A stretch of 64,000 nt of DNA from Moduliflexus sp964602655 (GTDB lineage Bacteria > Moduliflexota > Moduliflexia > Moduliflexales > Moduliflexaceae). Positions 17,137 to 25,881 of this stretch are shown piece after piece. The position numbers were made by a program, and so were the translations under genes. The stretch lies in NCBI GenBank assembly GCA_964602655.1, contig CAZRSF010000024.1, positions 7,027 through 71,026 of the forward strand. Direction: 5' to 3'. Positions within the stretch are counted from its first letter, which is position 1. Each line of letters opens with the position of its first letter. A model generated the notes under the pieces. It searched no databases. It was not told where the DNA came from and saw only the letters and a program-made list of their open reading frames with translations.

Positions 17137-18306
17137 TCAATCGCTTGTATTGATGGGGATGTAACCCGTTTTTTCAACTAAATATTGGCCTTCGTTGGAG
17201 AGAATCCACTGAATGAATGCTTTTGTCGTTTCTGGTTCATTTCCACAGGTGATCGCATAAAAATTCGAGACATACGGATAGGAATTATTCTGAATGGTCT
17301 CTTTAGAGGGAACGATATGATCAATCGCTAACAATTTGATGGCGCCGTTATTCACCATTTGCGTCGAATAATATAAAAATGAATACCCTATGGCATTTTT
17401 AAAATTTCTATAATCAGCGGTTCGTTCGATGATGCCCCCCATCCCATCCACTACATCTGCTTTCAGCGGCTCAATTAACTGCTCATCCTTCATAATCTTC
17501 TCAAGGATCGTTTGGCTTCCGCTATTTTTCGGTCGTTGAAACACCTTTATCGAACTGTTTTTCCCGCCGAGTTCTTTCCAATTTGTCACTTTTCCCGAAT
17601 AGATATCAGTAATATGTTTCGAAGAAATACTGTTGACGGGGTTCTTGGCATTGACGAAAAACACGAATGCCTCTTTGCCAATCGGGGTCAAATGAAATGC
17701 CATTCCTTTCTCTGCCACCATTCTCTCTTGCTCTTTCGAAGGTTCTGCGCAAAAAATAATATCAACAGTCTTATTCAAAAGGTTTTCGAACGCTTTCGGG
17801 GTCGTGCTGCACAACACAATACTATTCGTAGGATCATAATCATCTTTCGGATACGTCGCATTCACAAATGAAGCGTAAAGCGGGTAAAGAGCGGTTGCGC
17901 CATCAATTTTAGGCAAATCGGTTGTCAATGTATAACTTGAAGCGTTCTCTAATCGAGCGGCTTTGGAGTGCGGTGAAAACGGTTTATACTCATGAAGATT
18001 GACTTTTGACTCTTTTACAACGGGAATTGATTCGATATAGCGATCATAGCCAATTAGCGCAGCGCCGCATGTAATGCATACAAGGAGCAAAGAGGCTGGA
18101 ATCACCAATAATTTCGGTTTCGCGAGATTCCAAAATAATAAAACTCCAAGAAAGCTGAGATACGCCAACACAATAATGAGAGAATAAAATTCGCTATAAC
18201 CTACAAACGTAGAAGCAATCATCAATACAAAAGCCACTACACCGGCAACGATGCCAACAATAACGCTCGCGATAATTTTCAATCCGTTTATGATTTTTGT
18301 ATTCAT
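17137..18306 (-). CDS. PstS-like phosphate-type binding protein with N-terminal membrane domain
   Basis: 389 residues. The first 90 contain three helices (about 10-33, 40-60, 67-88), in place of a simple signal peptide. The remaining part is a PBP-like PstS family domain: IDGATALYPLYASF, CSTTPKAFENLL, ISSKHITDIYSGKVTNWKELGG, and KVFQRPKNSGSQTILEKIM with the Arg and Ser ligand region. It therefore probably binds phosphate or another oxyanion while tethered to the inner membrane. No pst permease genes are near. It is noticeably AT-richer than its neighbours, which suggests transfer. Confidence 0.85.
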   Translation of the reverse strand: MNTKIINGLKIIASVIVGIVAGVVAFVLMIASTFVGYSEFYSLIIVLAYLSFLGVLLFWNLAKPKLLVIPASLLLVCITCGAALIGYDRYIESIPVVKESKVNLHEYKPFSPHSKAARLENASSYTLTTDLPKIDGATALYPLYASFVNATYPKDDYDPTNSIVLCSTTPKAFENLLNKTVDIIFCAEPSKEQERMVAEKGMAFHLTPIGKEAFVFFVNAKNPVNSISSKHITDIYSGKVTNWKELGGKNSSIKVFQRPKNSGSQTILEKIMKDEQLIEPLKADVVDGMGGIIERTADYRNFKNAIGYSFLYYSTQMVNNGAIKLLAIDHIVPSKETIQNNSYPYVSNFYAITCGNEPETTKAFIQWILSNEGQYLVEKTGYIPINTSD

Positions 18307-18356
18307 GATAAATTCCTATGTGTTTTCCTGCCCACGCTCATTCAAAAAGGAGCTTT

Positions 18357-20567
18357 TCATCCTTCCTTTTTGAAATATGCTTCATAGACGTTGGTGGCCG
18401 TGATCTTCGCGCCTTCGAAGCCGAACGCCCAGAGAATCAGCGAAAAATAATCGGGGAACGGCAGCGCCCCGAAATCGTGATTCGGCGCGTAAAGAATCTG
18501 AAAACCGAGCGTCGCCGCGACCACGAAATACGACGCCACCGCGCCATACGTCACAATCTGGGTTGCGAGCTTCGGCGAGCCAAGCTGCGCGAGCGCCTGC
18601 TCGATGTCGCGGTCATCGCGGGATTCTTCTATCAACGCGCTGGCGGCATCTGCAAGCACCTGCGCGCGATGATAGACGCCCCGGTCGCTCGTCGTTTCCG
18701 TCAAGAGCAGTTGCGCCGCTTGATCTGACAGGCGCTGCGCTGCCCGCATCCGTTTTTCTCCGGCTTGCGCTCGAATCGAAAGAATCTGCGCGTAGAGCGA
18801 CAACTCGTCTTGAATATTATTCAAATAGACGTTCAAGTCGGCGAGTTCATCAAAGCGGATCAATTTTTGCGCGGCGGAACGCCATTGCTCGACTTTCGGC
18901 AGCAGGCGCGGATAACGCGCCGCCTCTTCCAACAGCGCATTGACGCGCTGTTCAAGGTCTTCGCGCCGAATCGGGCGGAGTGTTGTCGAAGTCCCATCTT
19001 CTGATTCTTCGGCATAATCAGGCTGCGCGGACGGCGTCGGTTCGTCTTCTGACAATTCGAATGGTTCGAACCGTTTCCGGCTGTCGTCTAACATGGCAAG
19101 AGCCTGCGTTACATCATGTTCGGCTTCCAGCACACCGTCTCGTGACAGGCGTTCCAATGCGGTTTTGCTGTCTCGCAGGATGCGGCGCAGATCGGACATG
19201 CGCTGGTCTTTGCCTTTCACGCGCTTTTCCGCGTCTTTGATGCGGTCAATGATGCTCAGCGCCTTCGCCATCAGCCGCAGGGTCTCTTCCATATCCTCGA
19301 AGCGGGCGTCTTTCATCTCGCTTTCGGCGCGTTCTACCCAACTCTGCGCGATGCGCTGCATTTGCGTCCCGGTGACGCGCTTCGCCTGTTCGCGGCATTT
19401 CTCAAGCGTTTTCTGCATTCGTTCGGCGCGAAAAATGTTCTGATTCACGGTTTCCGGCGACAATTCTACCGCGATATTGCGCAGCAGCGTGTTCGCCTCG
19501 TCGAGCGCGTTCATGGTTTCAGCGACATTGAGCAGGCGTTCGACATCCCGCAGCAGAAATTCGATTTTGGCGCGGTTGGCGTGGCGCACGACGTCGTTGT
19601 CGCCGTTCAATTTTTCTTTGGCGGCTTGCGCGTCGCGCCGCGCAAGGCGATAGGCATGAAGAAACATCTCGAATTGCCGCGTCACGGCGTCGGTTTCGTC
19701 GTAATCGGTTTCGACCGTCGGCAGCAGTTCGATCAATTCGCGGCTCAGGCGCGTCGCCTGCGAGTCAGTCGCGCCAAGTTCGCGCGTTTCATTCAGCAAG
19801 CTCTGAATTTTTTCCCGCAACGCGACGCTGCCGCGCTGCCGCTGTTCGTGGGTTTCGAGCTTCTGCTTTCCAGCTTCGATGGCGGCTTCAGCGAGCGCGA
19901 AGCGGTATTCCTGTGTATAAACGCGGGCTTTGTCGAACAATTGCCGCGCATCCGCGAGAAATGGCGCATCTTCCGAGCCGGTGAGTTTCAAGGTGTCTTG
20001 CAATTCGTTCAGGCGTTGTTCGAGACGGTTTTTGCGGCGTCCTTTTTTCGTCCAATAGTTCACGCCCGCCGCCGCGAGAATCGCGCCGAACAGCACAAGC
20101 GCCGGAAACGCCGGGCTGTCTTTGACATTGATGCGCACCGGGATTTCTTTGCGCTCGCCGCTGACGCCGTCATGCACAGTGATCGCGCCGAGATAGCTTC
20201 CTGCCTGCCGGAAGCCGCCGAAACTCAGTTCCACGCGCTGCAATCCGCCCGGTTCGAGCGCGGCTTGCTGCTGCGGCAGGTTGACCGTAATCACGCTGAC
20301 ATCCATCATGTCGCCGGAATTCGTCTCCCGGAACGGATGCGCCACGACATCCAATTTCGCGGGCTTCACGCCGCTAATTTCCCGGACGATCATCTGAATC
20401 GTCCGCTCGCTCGCGCCGACCGTGATCCCCTGCGTCAAGACGATTTCCTCCGGCTCGACCGCGATTTGCAGTTTCGACGGCATTGTCGGCATTTGCGCGA
20501 ATGCCGACAGCGCAAGCACGACGTTCAGGCTCAACATGAATAAATATGAGATGAGTCGTTTGTTCAT
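18357..20567 (-). CDS. large membrane protein with extended coiled coil, unknown function
   Basis: 736 residues. A signal peptide (about 1-24) precedes a beta-rich domain with a GGLQRVELSFGG..AGSYLGAI pattern (about 30-150). A membrane helix lies at about 150-170, followed by a very long charged helical region (about 175-660) and one or two membrane helices near residues 680-720. The helical part is probably cytoplasmic and coiled-coil. I do not recognise the family. The plus-strand frame 19362-20543 is only its shadow, a by-product of biased codon use. Upstream lies an NtrC-type regulator gene, separated by palindromic sequence. Confidence 0.72.
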   Translation of the reverse strand: MNKRLISYLFMLSLNVVLALSAFAQMPTMPSKLQIAVEPEEIVLTQGITVGASERTIQMIVREISGVKPAKLDVVAHPFRETNSGDMMDVSVITVNLPQQQAALEPGGLQRVELSFGGFRQAGSYLGAITVHDGVSGERKEIPVRINVKDSPAFPALVLFGAILAAAGVNYWTKKGRRKNRLEQRLNELQDTLKLTGSEDAPFLADARQLFDKARVYTQEYRFALAEAAIEAGKQKLETHEQRQRGSVALREKIQSLLNETRELGATDSQATRLSRELIELLPTVETDYDETDAVTRQFEMFLHAYRLARRDAQAAKEKLNGDNDVVRHANRAKIEFLLRDVERLLNVAETMNALDEANTLLRNIAVELSPETVNQNIFRAERMQKTLEKCREQAKRVTGTQMQRIAQSWVERAESEMKDARFEDMEETLRLMAKALSIIDRIKDAEKRVKGKDQRMSDLRRILRDSKTALERLSRDGVLEAEHDVTQALAMLDDSRKRFEPFELSEDEPTPSAQPDYAEESEDGTSTTLRPIRREDLEQRVNALLEEAARYPRLLPKVEQWRSAAQKLIRFDELADLNVYLNNIQDELSLYAQILSIRAQAGEKRMRAAQRLSDQAAQLLLTETTSDRGVYHRAQVLADAASALIEESRDDRDIEQALAQLGSPKLATQIVTYGAVASYFVVAATLGFQILYAPNHDFGALPFPDYFSLILWAFGFEGAKITATNVYEAYFKKEG

Positions 20568-20577
20568 GATTGAAAAA

Positions 20578-20610
20578 ATCTGTCAGACACCTTAAAGGTG
20601 TCTGACAGAT
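20578..20610. repeat. palindromic element, GTCAGACAC family
   Basis: ATCTGTCAGACACC pairs over 14 bases with GGTGTCTGACAGAT around a short AT-rich loop. Related words occur at 35698-35730 and 62857-62887. It lies 11 bases upstream of the start of the minus-strand coiled-coil gene. Confidence 0.82.
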
Positions 20611-20634
20611 GTCCTTTGGCTCAATGCAGTGGCG

Positions 20635-20660
20635 TAAGTCGAAACTATAGTTTCGACTTA
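20635..20660. repeat. 26-base perfect palindrome
   Basis: TAAGTCGAAACTA is followed directly by its reverse complement with no loop. It lies 13 bases beyond the stop codon of the NtrC-type gene and next to the GTCAGACAC element, and may be a terminator or a protein-binding palindrome. Extrusion as a hairpin would leave a tight A-T loop. Confidence 0.75.
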
Positions 20661-20672
20661 CATGAATGGCTT

Positions 20673-22079
20673 CTATCGCTTAAAATCCTCTTTCCGCAAA
20701 TCGAATTTTTTCATTTTACCGTGAATGCTGCGGGTCGTCAGGCCGGTATGCTCGGCGGCGCGTTTGATGCTTCCCTGATATTTCGCGAGGACACGTTTCA
20801 GATACTCTTTTTCAATCACATCCACCATCTGCTCGCGCACCTGATCCAGCGGCAGTTCTTCGTTGAAATCGAGAACGCCTGCTTCGGCTTTGCGCTGTGT
20901 GCGGCTCGGCAGATCAATGCTCAGGAGCGTCTGCCCGCGTTCGAGGATGACAGAGCGTTCGATAATATTTTCCAATTCCCGGATATTGCCCGGCCAATCG
21001 TACGTCAGCAGTGTTTGAATCGCTTCGTCGGACACGTCTTTCACGCGTCCATGACTCAATTTCGCCACGAAATGCTTGGCTAAAAGCGGAATATCTTCGC
21101 GGCGGTGGCGCAACGGCGGCAATTGAATTGGAATGACGTTGATGCGATAGTACAAATCTTCGCGGAAGCGGTTTTCTTCGACGGCGATTTCAAGATTTTC
21201 ATTCGTCGCGGCGATAATTCTGACATCGGTTTCGACCGTGCGATTGCCGCCGACGCGCTCGAATTGCATTTCCTGAAGCACGCGCAGGAGTTTCATCTGC
21301 ATCGCTTGTGACACGTTGCCGATTTCGTCGAGAAAAAGCGTACCCTGATCTGCAAGCTCGAATTTGCCGATTTTCTGGCGGATGGCGCCGGTAAACGAAC
21401 CTTTTTCGTGGCCGAACAGTTCGCTTTCCAGCAGGTTATCCGCCAACGCACCGCAGTTGATCGCCACGAATTTATTGTTTTTGCGGCGGCTGTTGTAATG
21501 AATCGAACGCGCCACGAGTTCTTTACCCGTGCCGGTCTCCCCCTGAATCAGGACAGTTGAGTCGGTCTGGGCGACATTCTCGATCATGGTGAAAATCCGC
21601 TGCATTTTGGGACTTTGGCTGATGATGACGTTTTCGGCGTTGTATTTGTCCAGCACTTCGCCGCGCAGATACGTGTTTTCTTCCTGCAAACGTTTCTGCT
21701 CGAAGACTTTTTTGATGACGAGCAGCACTTCATCGGAGTTGAACGGCTTGGTGATGTAGTCGCTCGCGCCGTTTTTCATCGCTTCGACCGCTGTTTCGAC
21801 GCTGCCGTGCGCGGTCATGATGATGAACGCCAATTGCGCCCAGCGTTCGCCGCCCGTCTGCTGCGCCCGCTCCCGCACCGTGCGGAGCAGTTCCAGCCCG
21901 TCCATTTTCGGCATTTTAATATCCGACAGAATCAGGTCGAATTCAGCCTGTTCGCAAAGCGCAAGGGCGTCCACTCCGTTGCCCGCCACCTGCGATTCGT
22001 AGCCTTTGCGGGAAAGGATTTGATCCAAATAACTGGAAAAGACTTTTTCGTCGTCAACAATCAAGATACGTTTTTTCAT
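20673..22079 (-). CDS. sigma-54-dependent response regulator, NtrC family
   Basis: 468 residues in three domains. The receiver (about 1-120) has the phospho-acceptor D53 in LILSDIKMPKMDG. An AAA+ sigma-54 activation domain (about 145-370) has Walker A GETGTGKE, the GSFTGA loop that contacts sigma-54 (GHEKGSFTGAIRQK), and a Walker B FLDEIG. A Fis-type helix-turn-helix (about 430-468) reads GSIKRAAEHTGLTTRSIHGKMKK. It would activate promoters with -24/-12 elements in response to a sensor kinase. No kinase gene is adjacent, so the partner is elsewhere. Confidence 0.95.
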   Translation of the reverse strand: MKKRILIVDDEKVFSSYLDQILSRKGYESQVAGNGVDALALCEQAEFDLILSDIKMPKMDGLELLRTVRERAQQTGGERWAQLAFIIMTAHGSVETAVEAMKNGASDYITKPFNSDEVLLVIKKVFEQKRLQEENTYLRGEVLDKYNAENVIISQSPKMQRIFTMIENVAQTDSTVLIQGETGTGKELVARSIHYNSRRKNNKFVAINCGALADNLLESELFGHEKGSFTGAIRQKIGKFELADQGTLFLDEIGNVSQAMQMKLLRVLQEMQFERVGGNRTVETDVRIIAATNENLEIAVEENRFREDLYYRINVIPIQLPPLRHRREDIPLLAKHFVAKLSHGRVKDVSDEAIQTLLTYDWPGNIRELENIIERSVILERGQTLLSIDLPSRTQRKAEAGVLDFNEELPLDQVREQMVDVIEKEYLKRVLAKYQGSIKRAAEHTGLTTRSIHGKMKKFDLRKEDFKR

Positions 22080-22123
22080 AATGTATGCGAAACCTCATTG
22101 AAGGGTAAATTTTCAAAAACTCC

Positions 22124-23023
22124 CTATTCATTTATCGCCAAAAAATAGATCGGCTTTAATGGTAACAGGCTTTTATCTTCGTCAGTAAGTTTTTCATAAA
22201 ATTCCTGCCATAAGCCAATAAAACGAGTCAAATCAATCAATTCGACATGAATATGAGAACTTCGCGCGGCGGTTTTGGCGTCTGAAGTAAAGCCGCCGGT
22301 TGAAACGAAGATGCCAACATTGCCTTCTTTTTGCAGCAATCCCATCAACTGTCGAACTTCTTGAACATTCGCAGTTGATTCTCGATGTTTGATCTGCACT
22401 TGAATTCGAGGAGATTGCGTTCCTAATGGGTCGCGATAGGCGATGACATCAACGCCGCCATCTTTGCCTTTTGGCGCGACAAATGGCGTGTAATAGCCCA
22501 TGCCTCGAAGCAGCGCCGCGACCAAATCTTGAAATTCATACGGGTTTTTCGCATTGATATACTGTTCAAGACCATTCATCGCAATTTCTTCGATTTGTTC
22601 GAATCGAATGACATGGTCTTGAGGTGCTTGCTCAGCGTCAGAGTCAGGGAGAGACTCTGTTTCGATCTGATTAGCTTTCCACGCACGGTATGCTTTATGG
22701 GCTGTTTCAAATAACTCTTCGGGATTTAATTTAAGCGCCTCTTCTCCTTCGGGCGTAATATACCAGATGCCTTGCTTTTTTACCAAAAAACCGGCTTTCA
22801 AACAATCAATACTAAAAAAATGTAGGATGGATTCCCATCGCACATATCCTGATTTTTCATATCGAGCCTTATCCCATGCATCCAATTCGACCTGTTTCCC
22901 GACTTTTGCGATGAGTTCGCGCATCGGCATCTCTTTGCCATTGTCACGCAATATCGTAAGCATCTGATAAATCAATTTAGCAGCTAATGCGCGTGAACGT
23001 GAAAGTTTTTTATTGTTTACCAT
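22124..23023 (-). CDS. Mrr-family restriction endonuclease
   Basis: 299 residues from the ATG at 23023, after an AAAAGGG-type site. The frame runs upstream to 23104 and would then overlap the glycosyltransferase gene. The N-terminal 120 residues look like the winged-helix DNA-binding region of Mrr. The C-terminal domain has the Mrr catalytic set: FQDLVAALLRGMGY, the Asp in KGKDGGVDVIAYRD, and VQIKHR (a QxK form of the PD-(D/E)xK nuclease). Mrr enzymes cleave methylated or foreign DNA. There is no adjacent methylase, as expected for a type IV enzyme, and the base composition is AT-rich, consistent with a mobile defence gene. Confidence 0.88.
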   Translation of the reverse strand: MVNNKKLSRSRALAAKLIYQMLTILRDNGKEMPMRELIAKVGKQVELDAWDKARYEKSGYVRWESILHFFSIDCLKAGFLVKKQGIWYITPEGEEALKLNPEELFETAHKAYRAWKANQIETESLPDSDAEQAPQDHVIRFEQIEEIAMNGLEQYINAKNPYEFQDLVAALLRGMGYYTPFVAPKGKDGGVDVIAYRDPLGTQSPRIQVQIKHRESTANVQEVRQLMGLLQKEGNVGIFVSTGGFTSDAKTAARSSHIHVELIDLTRFIGLWQEFYEKLTDEDKSLLPLKPIYFLAINE

Positions 23024-23072
23024 CTGATTTGCCCTTTTCCACATCTGTAATGCGTAAACCGCTACGGTACAT

Positions 23073-24194
23073 TTATTCCTGAAATACCTTTGCGAAAAAT
23101 TCATCTTTTTTTAACGACTCTTGCCACTTTTGATGACGCTTGACGGAATCAATGCGCTTGTGTTTTTGTCCCAACAATTCCCCCGCCGCGTCCGCCATCA
23201 TTTCGACCGTCAGCGCAATCATACATTCATGCGTGACGCAGTCGGTTTTCTGGCATTCGAGACAGGCCACGTTGCCGCGCATCGCGCGATGCTGCGGCGA
23301 CGGATACGTCCAGTTCGCGGCGCTGGTCGGCCCCATCACGGTCAACGACGGCGTACCGACGGCGACGGCGAGATGGCGCGGCGCGGAGCAATTGCCGATA
23401 TGCAGATCGCTTTTGGCAATCAACGCCGCAAGCTGCATCAAGTCGGTCTGACAGGCGAGCAGATGCGGATGTTTCGCCTGTGTGACAAGCGATTCCACCA
23501 TGTCGCGCTCGCCCGGCCCCCAGAGAAAAATACATCGCGCGCCATGCCGTTCGAACAGCGCGTCGGCAAGCTGCGCGTAGCGTTCGGGAATCCATTGTTT
23601 CGCCTGTCTCCGGCTCGTCGGGTCAATCGTCACAATCGGAGCATGGTTGACAGCGTCCGTTTTGTCAAGCTTCTGCTGTGTGAAAAATGCGTTAATATAG
23701 GCGTTCGCGTCGTCAGCAATATGCAGCACAGGCGGAATCAGCGTTCCGGGAATGCCGATAGCGCGGAGCAAGGCCAATTTATCTTCGGGCGCGTATCCGA
23801 TTCCGGCCTGAATCGTTGGCGTGTCGGTGTACCAAAATGAGCGTCCGCGATGCGCCACCGCAATGCGATGCGGAGCGCCTGTGAGGCATGACATCCACGC
23901 GCTGCGTCCGTTGCAAAAAAAATCTATGACGAGATCAAAACGTTCGTTTCGCAATTGCCGAATCAGGGCAAAATCATCGCGCAAACGCGCCTTGCGCTGG
24001 CGCGTCACGATGTGGTCAATATGCGGATTGCCCTGTAAGATTTTCGCCGGGCCGGTTTCGGTGAAATACCATATCGCGCTGTCAGGGTAAGCGTCGCGCA
24101 AGGCTTTGACGGCGGGCGTCGTCAGCAGCACGTCGCCGATTTGACGGAATTGAACAATCAGAATTTTTTTCGCGGAAATGGGATACGTTGTCAT
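23073..24194 (-). CDS. glycosyltransferase family 9 (heptosyltransferase-like)
   Basis: 373 residues starting at ATG 24194, which overlaps the phosphatase stop as TAATG. The fold is that of family 9: ILIVQFRQIGDVLLTTPAVKAL at the N-terminus, a central ITIDPTSRRQAKQWIPERYA-type block, and a C-terminal IGNCSAPRHLAVAVGTPSLTVMGPTSAANW region that binds the sugar nucleotide. A late CLECQKTDCVTHECM set of cysteines may hold a metal. The family adds heptose to the LPS inner core. The exact acceptor is not predicted. Confidence 0.88.
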   Translation of the reverse strand: MTTYPISAKKILIVQFRQIGDVLLTTPAVKALRDAYPDSAIWYFTETGPAKILQGNPHIDHIVTRQRKARLRDDFALIRQLRNERFDLVIDFFCNGRSAWMSCLTGAPHRIAVAHRGRSFWYTDTPTIQAGIGYAPEDKLALLRAIGIPGTLIPPVLHIADDANAYINAFFTQQKLDKTDAVNHAPIVTIDPTSRRQAKQWIPERYAQLADALFERHGARCIFLWGPGERDMVESLVTQAKHPHLLACQTDLMQLAALIAKSDLHIGNCSAPRHLAVAVGTPSLTVMGPTSAANWTYPSPQHRAMRGNVACLECQKTDCVTHECMIALTVEMMADAAGELLGQKHKRIDSVKRHQKWQESLKKDEFFAKVFQE

Positions 24195-24598
24195 TATGGA
24201 AGAGGGCGCGGCTTGTACCAATCATGCAGCGAACGAAGCAGCGCCTCATGCGGGTACGCAATCGGGCGACGCTGATGGATAAACGCCAACGCTTCGCCGA
24301 ACGACATGCCGCACTCGTACAAATACGCGATGCAAATTGTACTGGAACGGCTGATTCCAGCGTAACAATGAACTAACACGCGATGCCTTTTCGCGATTTG
24401 CTCATGGATAAACTGCGTACATTGGCCGATAATCGTCAAATCGCTCAGATATTCGAAATCTGGAAACGGCAGATGCTTATAAATCCGCGCGGTCACATAC
24501 TCGAACTCGCTGACATTCAAAATCGCGTCCACCGACGGGTCGGATTCGCCGTCCTGCAAATCGCCGATAGCGAGGCATTCCATGAGAAAATCCATCAT
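24194..24598 (-). CDS. dual-specificity protein phosphatase
   Basis: 134 residues, the size of a bare DSP catalytic domain. The HCxxGxSRS signature is intact (VLVHCYAGISRSST, nucleophile Cys), followed by the RRPIAYPH segment. A general-acid Asp is likely near PFPDFEYL. Such phosphatases remove phosphate from Ser/Thr/Tyr or sugar-phosphate substrates. Its TAA overlaps the ATG of the glycosyltransferase gene, so it might act on an LPS-core precursor, or merely be co-expressed. No kinase partner is visible. Confidence 0.88.
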   Translation of the reverse strand: MMDFLMECLAIGDLQDGESDPSVDAILNVSEFEYVTARIYKHLPFPDFEYLSDLTIIGQCTQFIHEQIAKRHRVLVHCYAGISRSSTICIAYLYECGMSFGEALAFIHQRRPIAYPHEALLRSLHDWYKPRPLP

Positions 24599-24605
24599 TC
24601 GAACA

Positions 24606-24638
24606 AACCCTGCCAGGGTTTTAAACCCTGGCGGGGTT
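24606..24638. repeat. palindromic element, CCCTGGCAGGG family
   Basis: AACCCTGCCAGGGTTT pairs with AAACCCTGGCGGGGTT around one T, with one G-T pair. It lies between the hisA fusion stop (24652, minus) and the phosphatase start (24598, minus), where it could separate the two transcription units. Confidence 0.83.
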
Positions 24639-24651
24639 GAGTCTCCGAGTT

Positions 24652-25881
24652 CTATTTTGCCCGTTTGCGCCGACCGAGTTCGGCCAGCACGTCTTCCACG
24701 CTGACGCCGCGTTTGGCGAGCAATGCGGTCATGCCGTCGAACACGTCCGCCGCCGTTGTCAAAACGCTGTCCGGCGTCGCGGCGTTGCTGAATTCATGCC
24801 CGGCAACGCGCAGCAGTTCTTGAATCTGCGTTTCGGAACGCGCGGTATTGGCCTGAATCGCCGCCGATTCTTCGGCGTAGAATTGTTGCAGCGTCGGACG
24901 TTGATCGCCGAAACAGGTATAAGTGTCGTTATGACAGGCTGCACCAGCCTGTTTGACCGTCACAAGCAGCGCATCGCGGTCGCAATCGGCCCGCATCCGC
25001 ACAAGCTTTTGCGTATGGCCGGAGGTTTCCCCTTTTGTCCATAAGTTCTGGCGTGAGCGCGAAAAATAGGTCATGTTGCCGGTTCTGAAAGCTTTTCGTA
25101 ACGCCTCTTTGTTGCAATACGCCACCATCAACACCTGTCCCGCTTCGTCTTGCGTCACAGCAGTCAACAACTCAGTTTTCCAGTTCAGACATTCGACAAA
25201 CGATTCTGCCAGATCCACTTTGCCGGTATATAAGGCCATGCCAAGCTGCACGTCCGCGCCGATGTCCGCAATCTGCGTGATTTCATCCAGCGTGGAGACG
25301 CCGCCCGCCGCCGTAATCAGGCGTTTCGTCGTGCGTTTCAATTCTCGAATTAAGTCAAAATTTGCGCCTTTCATCGTGCCTTCGCGCTCCACGCAGGTGA
25401 ACAGAAATTCGGAGGCATACGGTTCTAACTGCTTGACCGCATCGAAGAGCGGCAGATCGGTCTGATGCTTCCAGCCGCGTGTCACGATTTTGCCTTCCAG
25501 CGCGTCAACAGCGACGATAATGCGAGGCCGCCCGATGGCGTTGACCAATTCCTGCAAAAACGTGTGGTTGATCTGATTGTTTTCAAACGCCTGCGAGCCG
25601 ATAATGACTTTTCGCGCACCAAGCGCGATGAATTCTTTCGCTTTTTCGACGGTGCGAATTCCGCCGCCGACGCGACATTCCGCCCGCTTGACGAGTTCTT
25701 TCATCATCGCGACGTTCTCGCCTTTGCCCATCGCAGCATCAAGGTCAATCACGGCGATTTCGCCGTATCTATCGAAATCGGCGGCGAGCGCCAGCGCGTC
25801 GTCGCGTTCCAACACTTTTTCGCTGCCTTGCCGCAACTGCACGACTTTGCCCTGCATGATGTCTATCGAAGCAATTACCAT
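24652..25881 (-). CDS. hisAI: trifunctional HisA-HisI-HisE-like fusion protein
   Basis: 409 residues joining three histidine-pathway domains. Residues about 1-230 are HisA (ProFAR isomerase): IASIDIMQGKVVQLRQG with Asp7, VGGGIR, and VAVDALEGKIVTRGW. Residues about 237-335 are HisI (phosphoribosyl-AMP cyclohydrolase): VAYCNKEAL, FSRSRQNLWTKGETSGH, RADCDRDALL, and ACHNDTYTCF with the zinc cysteines. Residues about 345-409 resemble HisE (phosphoribosyl-ATP pyrophosphohydrolase): AADVFDGMTALLAKRGVSVEDVLAEL, but the usual KKxxEEAxE metal-site motif is not evident. hisF upstream overlaps by 7 bases. HisI-HisE fusions are common; adding HisA is unusual. Confidence 0.92.
   Translation of the reverse strand: MVIASIDIMQGKVVQLRQGSEKVLERDDALALAADFDRYGEIAVIDLDAAMGKGENVAMMKELVKRAECRVGGGIRTVEKAKEFIALGARKVIIGSQAFENNQINHTFLQELVNAIGRPRIIVAVDALEGKIVTRGWKHQTDLPLFDAVKQLEPYASEFLFTCVEREGTMKGANFDLIRELKRTTKRLITAAGGVSTLDEITQIADIGADVQLGMALYTGKVDLAESFVECLNWKTELLTAVTQDEAGQVLMVAYCNKEALRKAFRTGNMTYFSRSRQNLWTKGETSGHTQKLVRMRADCDRDALLVTVKQAGAACHNDTYTCFGDQRPTLQQFYAEESAAIQANTARSETQIQELLRVAGHEFSNAATPDSVLTTAADVFDGMTALLAKRGVSVEDVLAELGRRKRAK

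Noticed and set aside
19362..20543. 393-residue plus-strand frame
   Set aside because: It lies wholly inside the minus-strand coiled-coil gene, has no ribosome binding site or domain and is an antisense by-product of codon bias.
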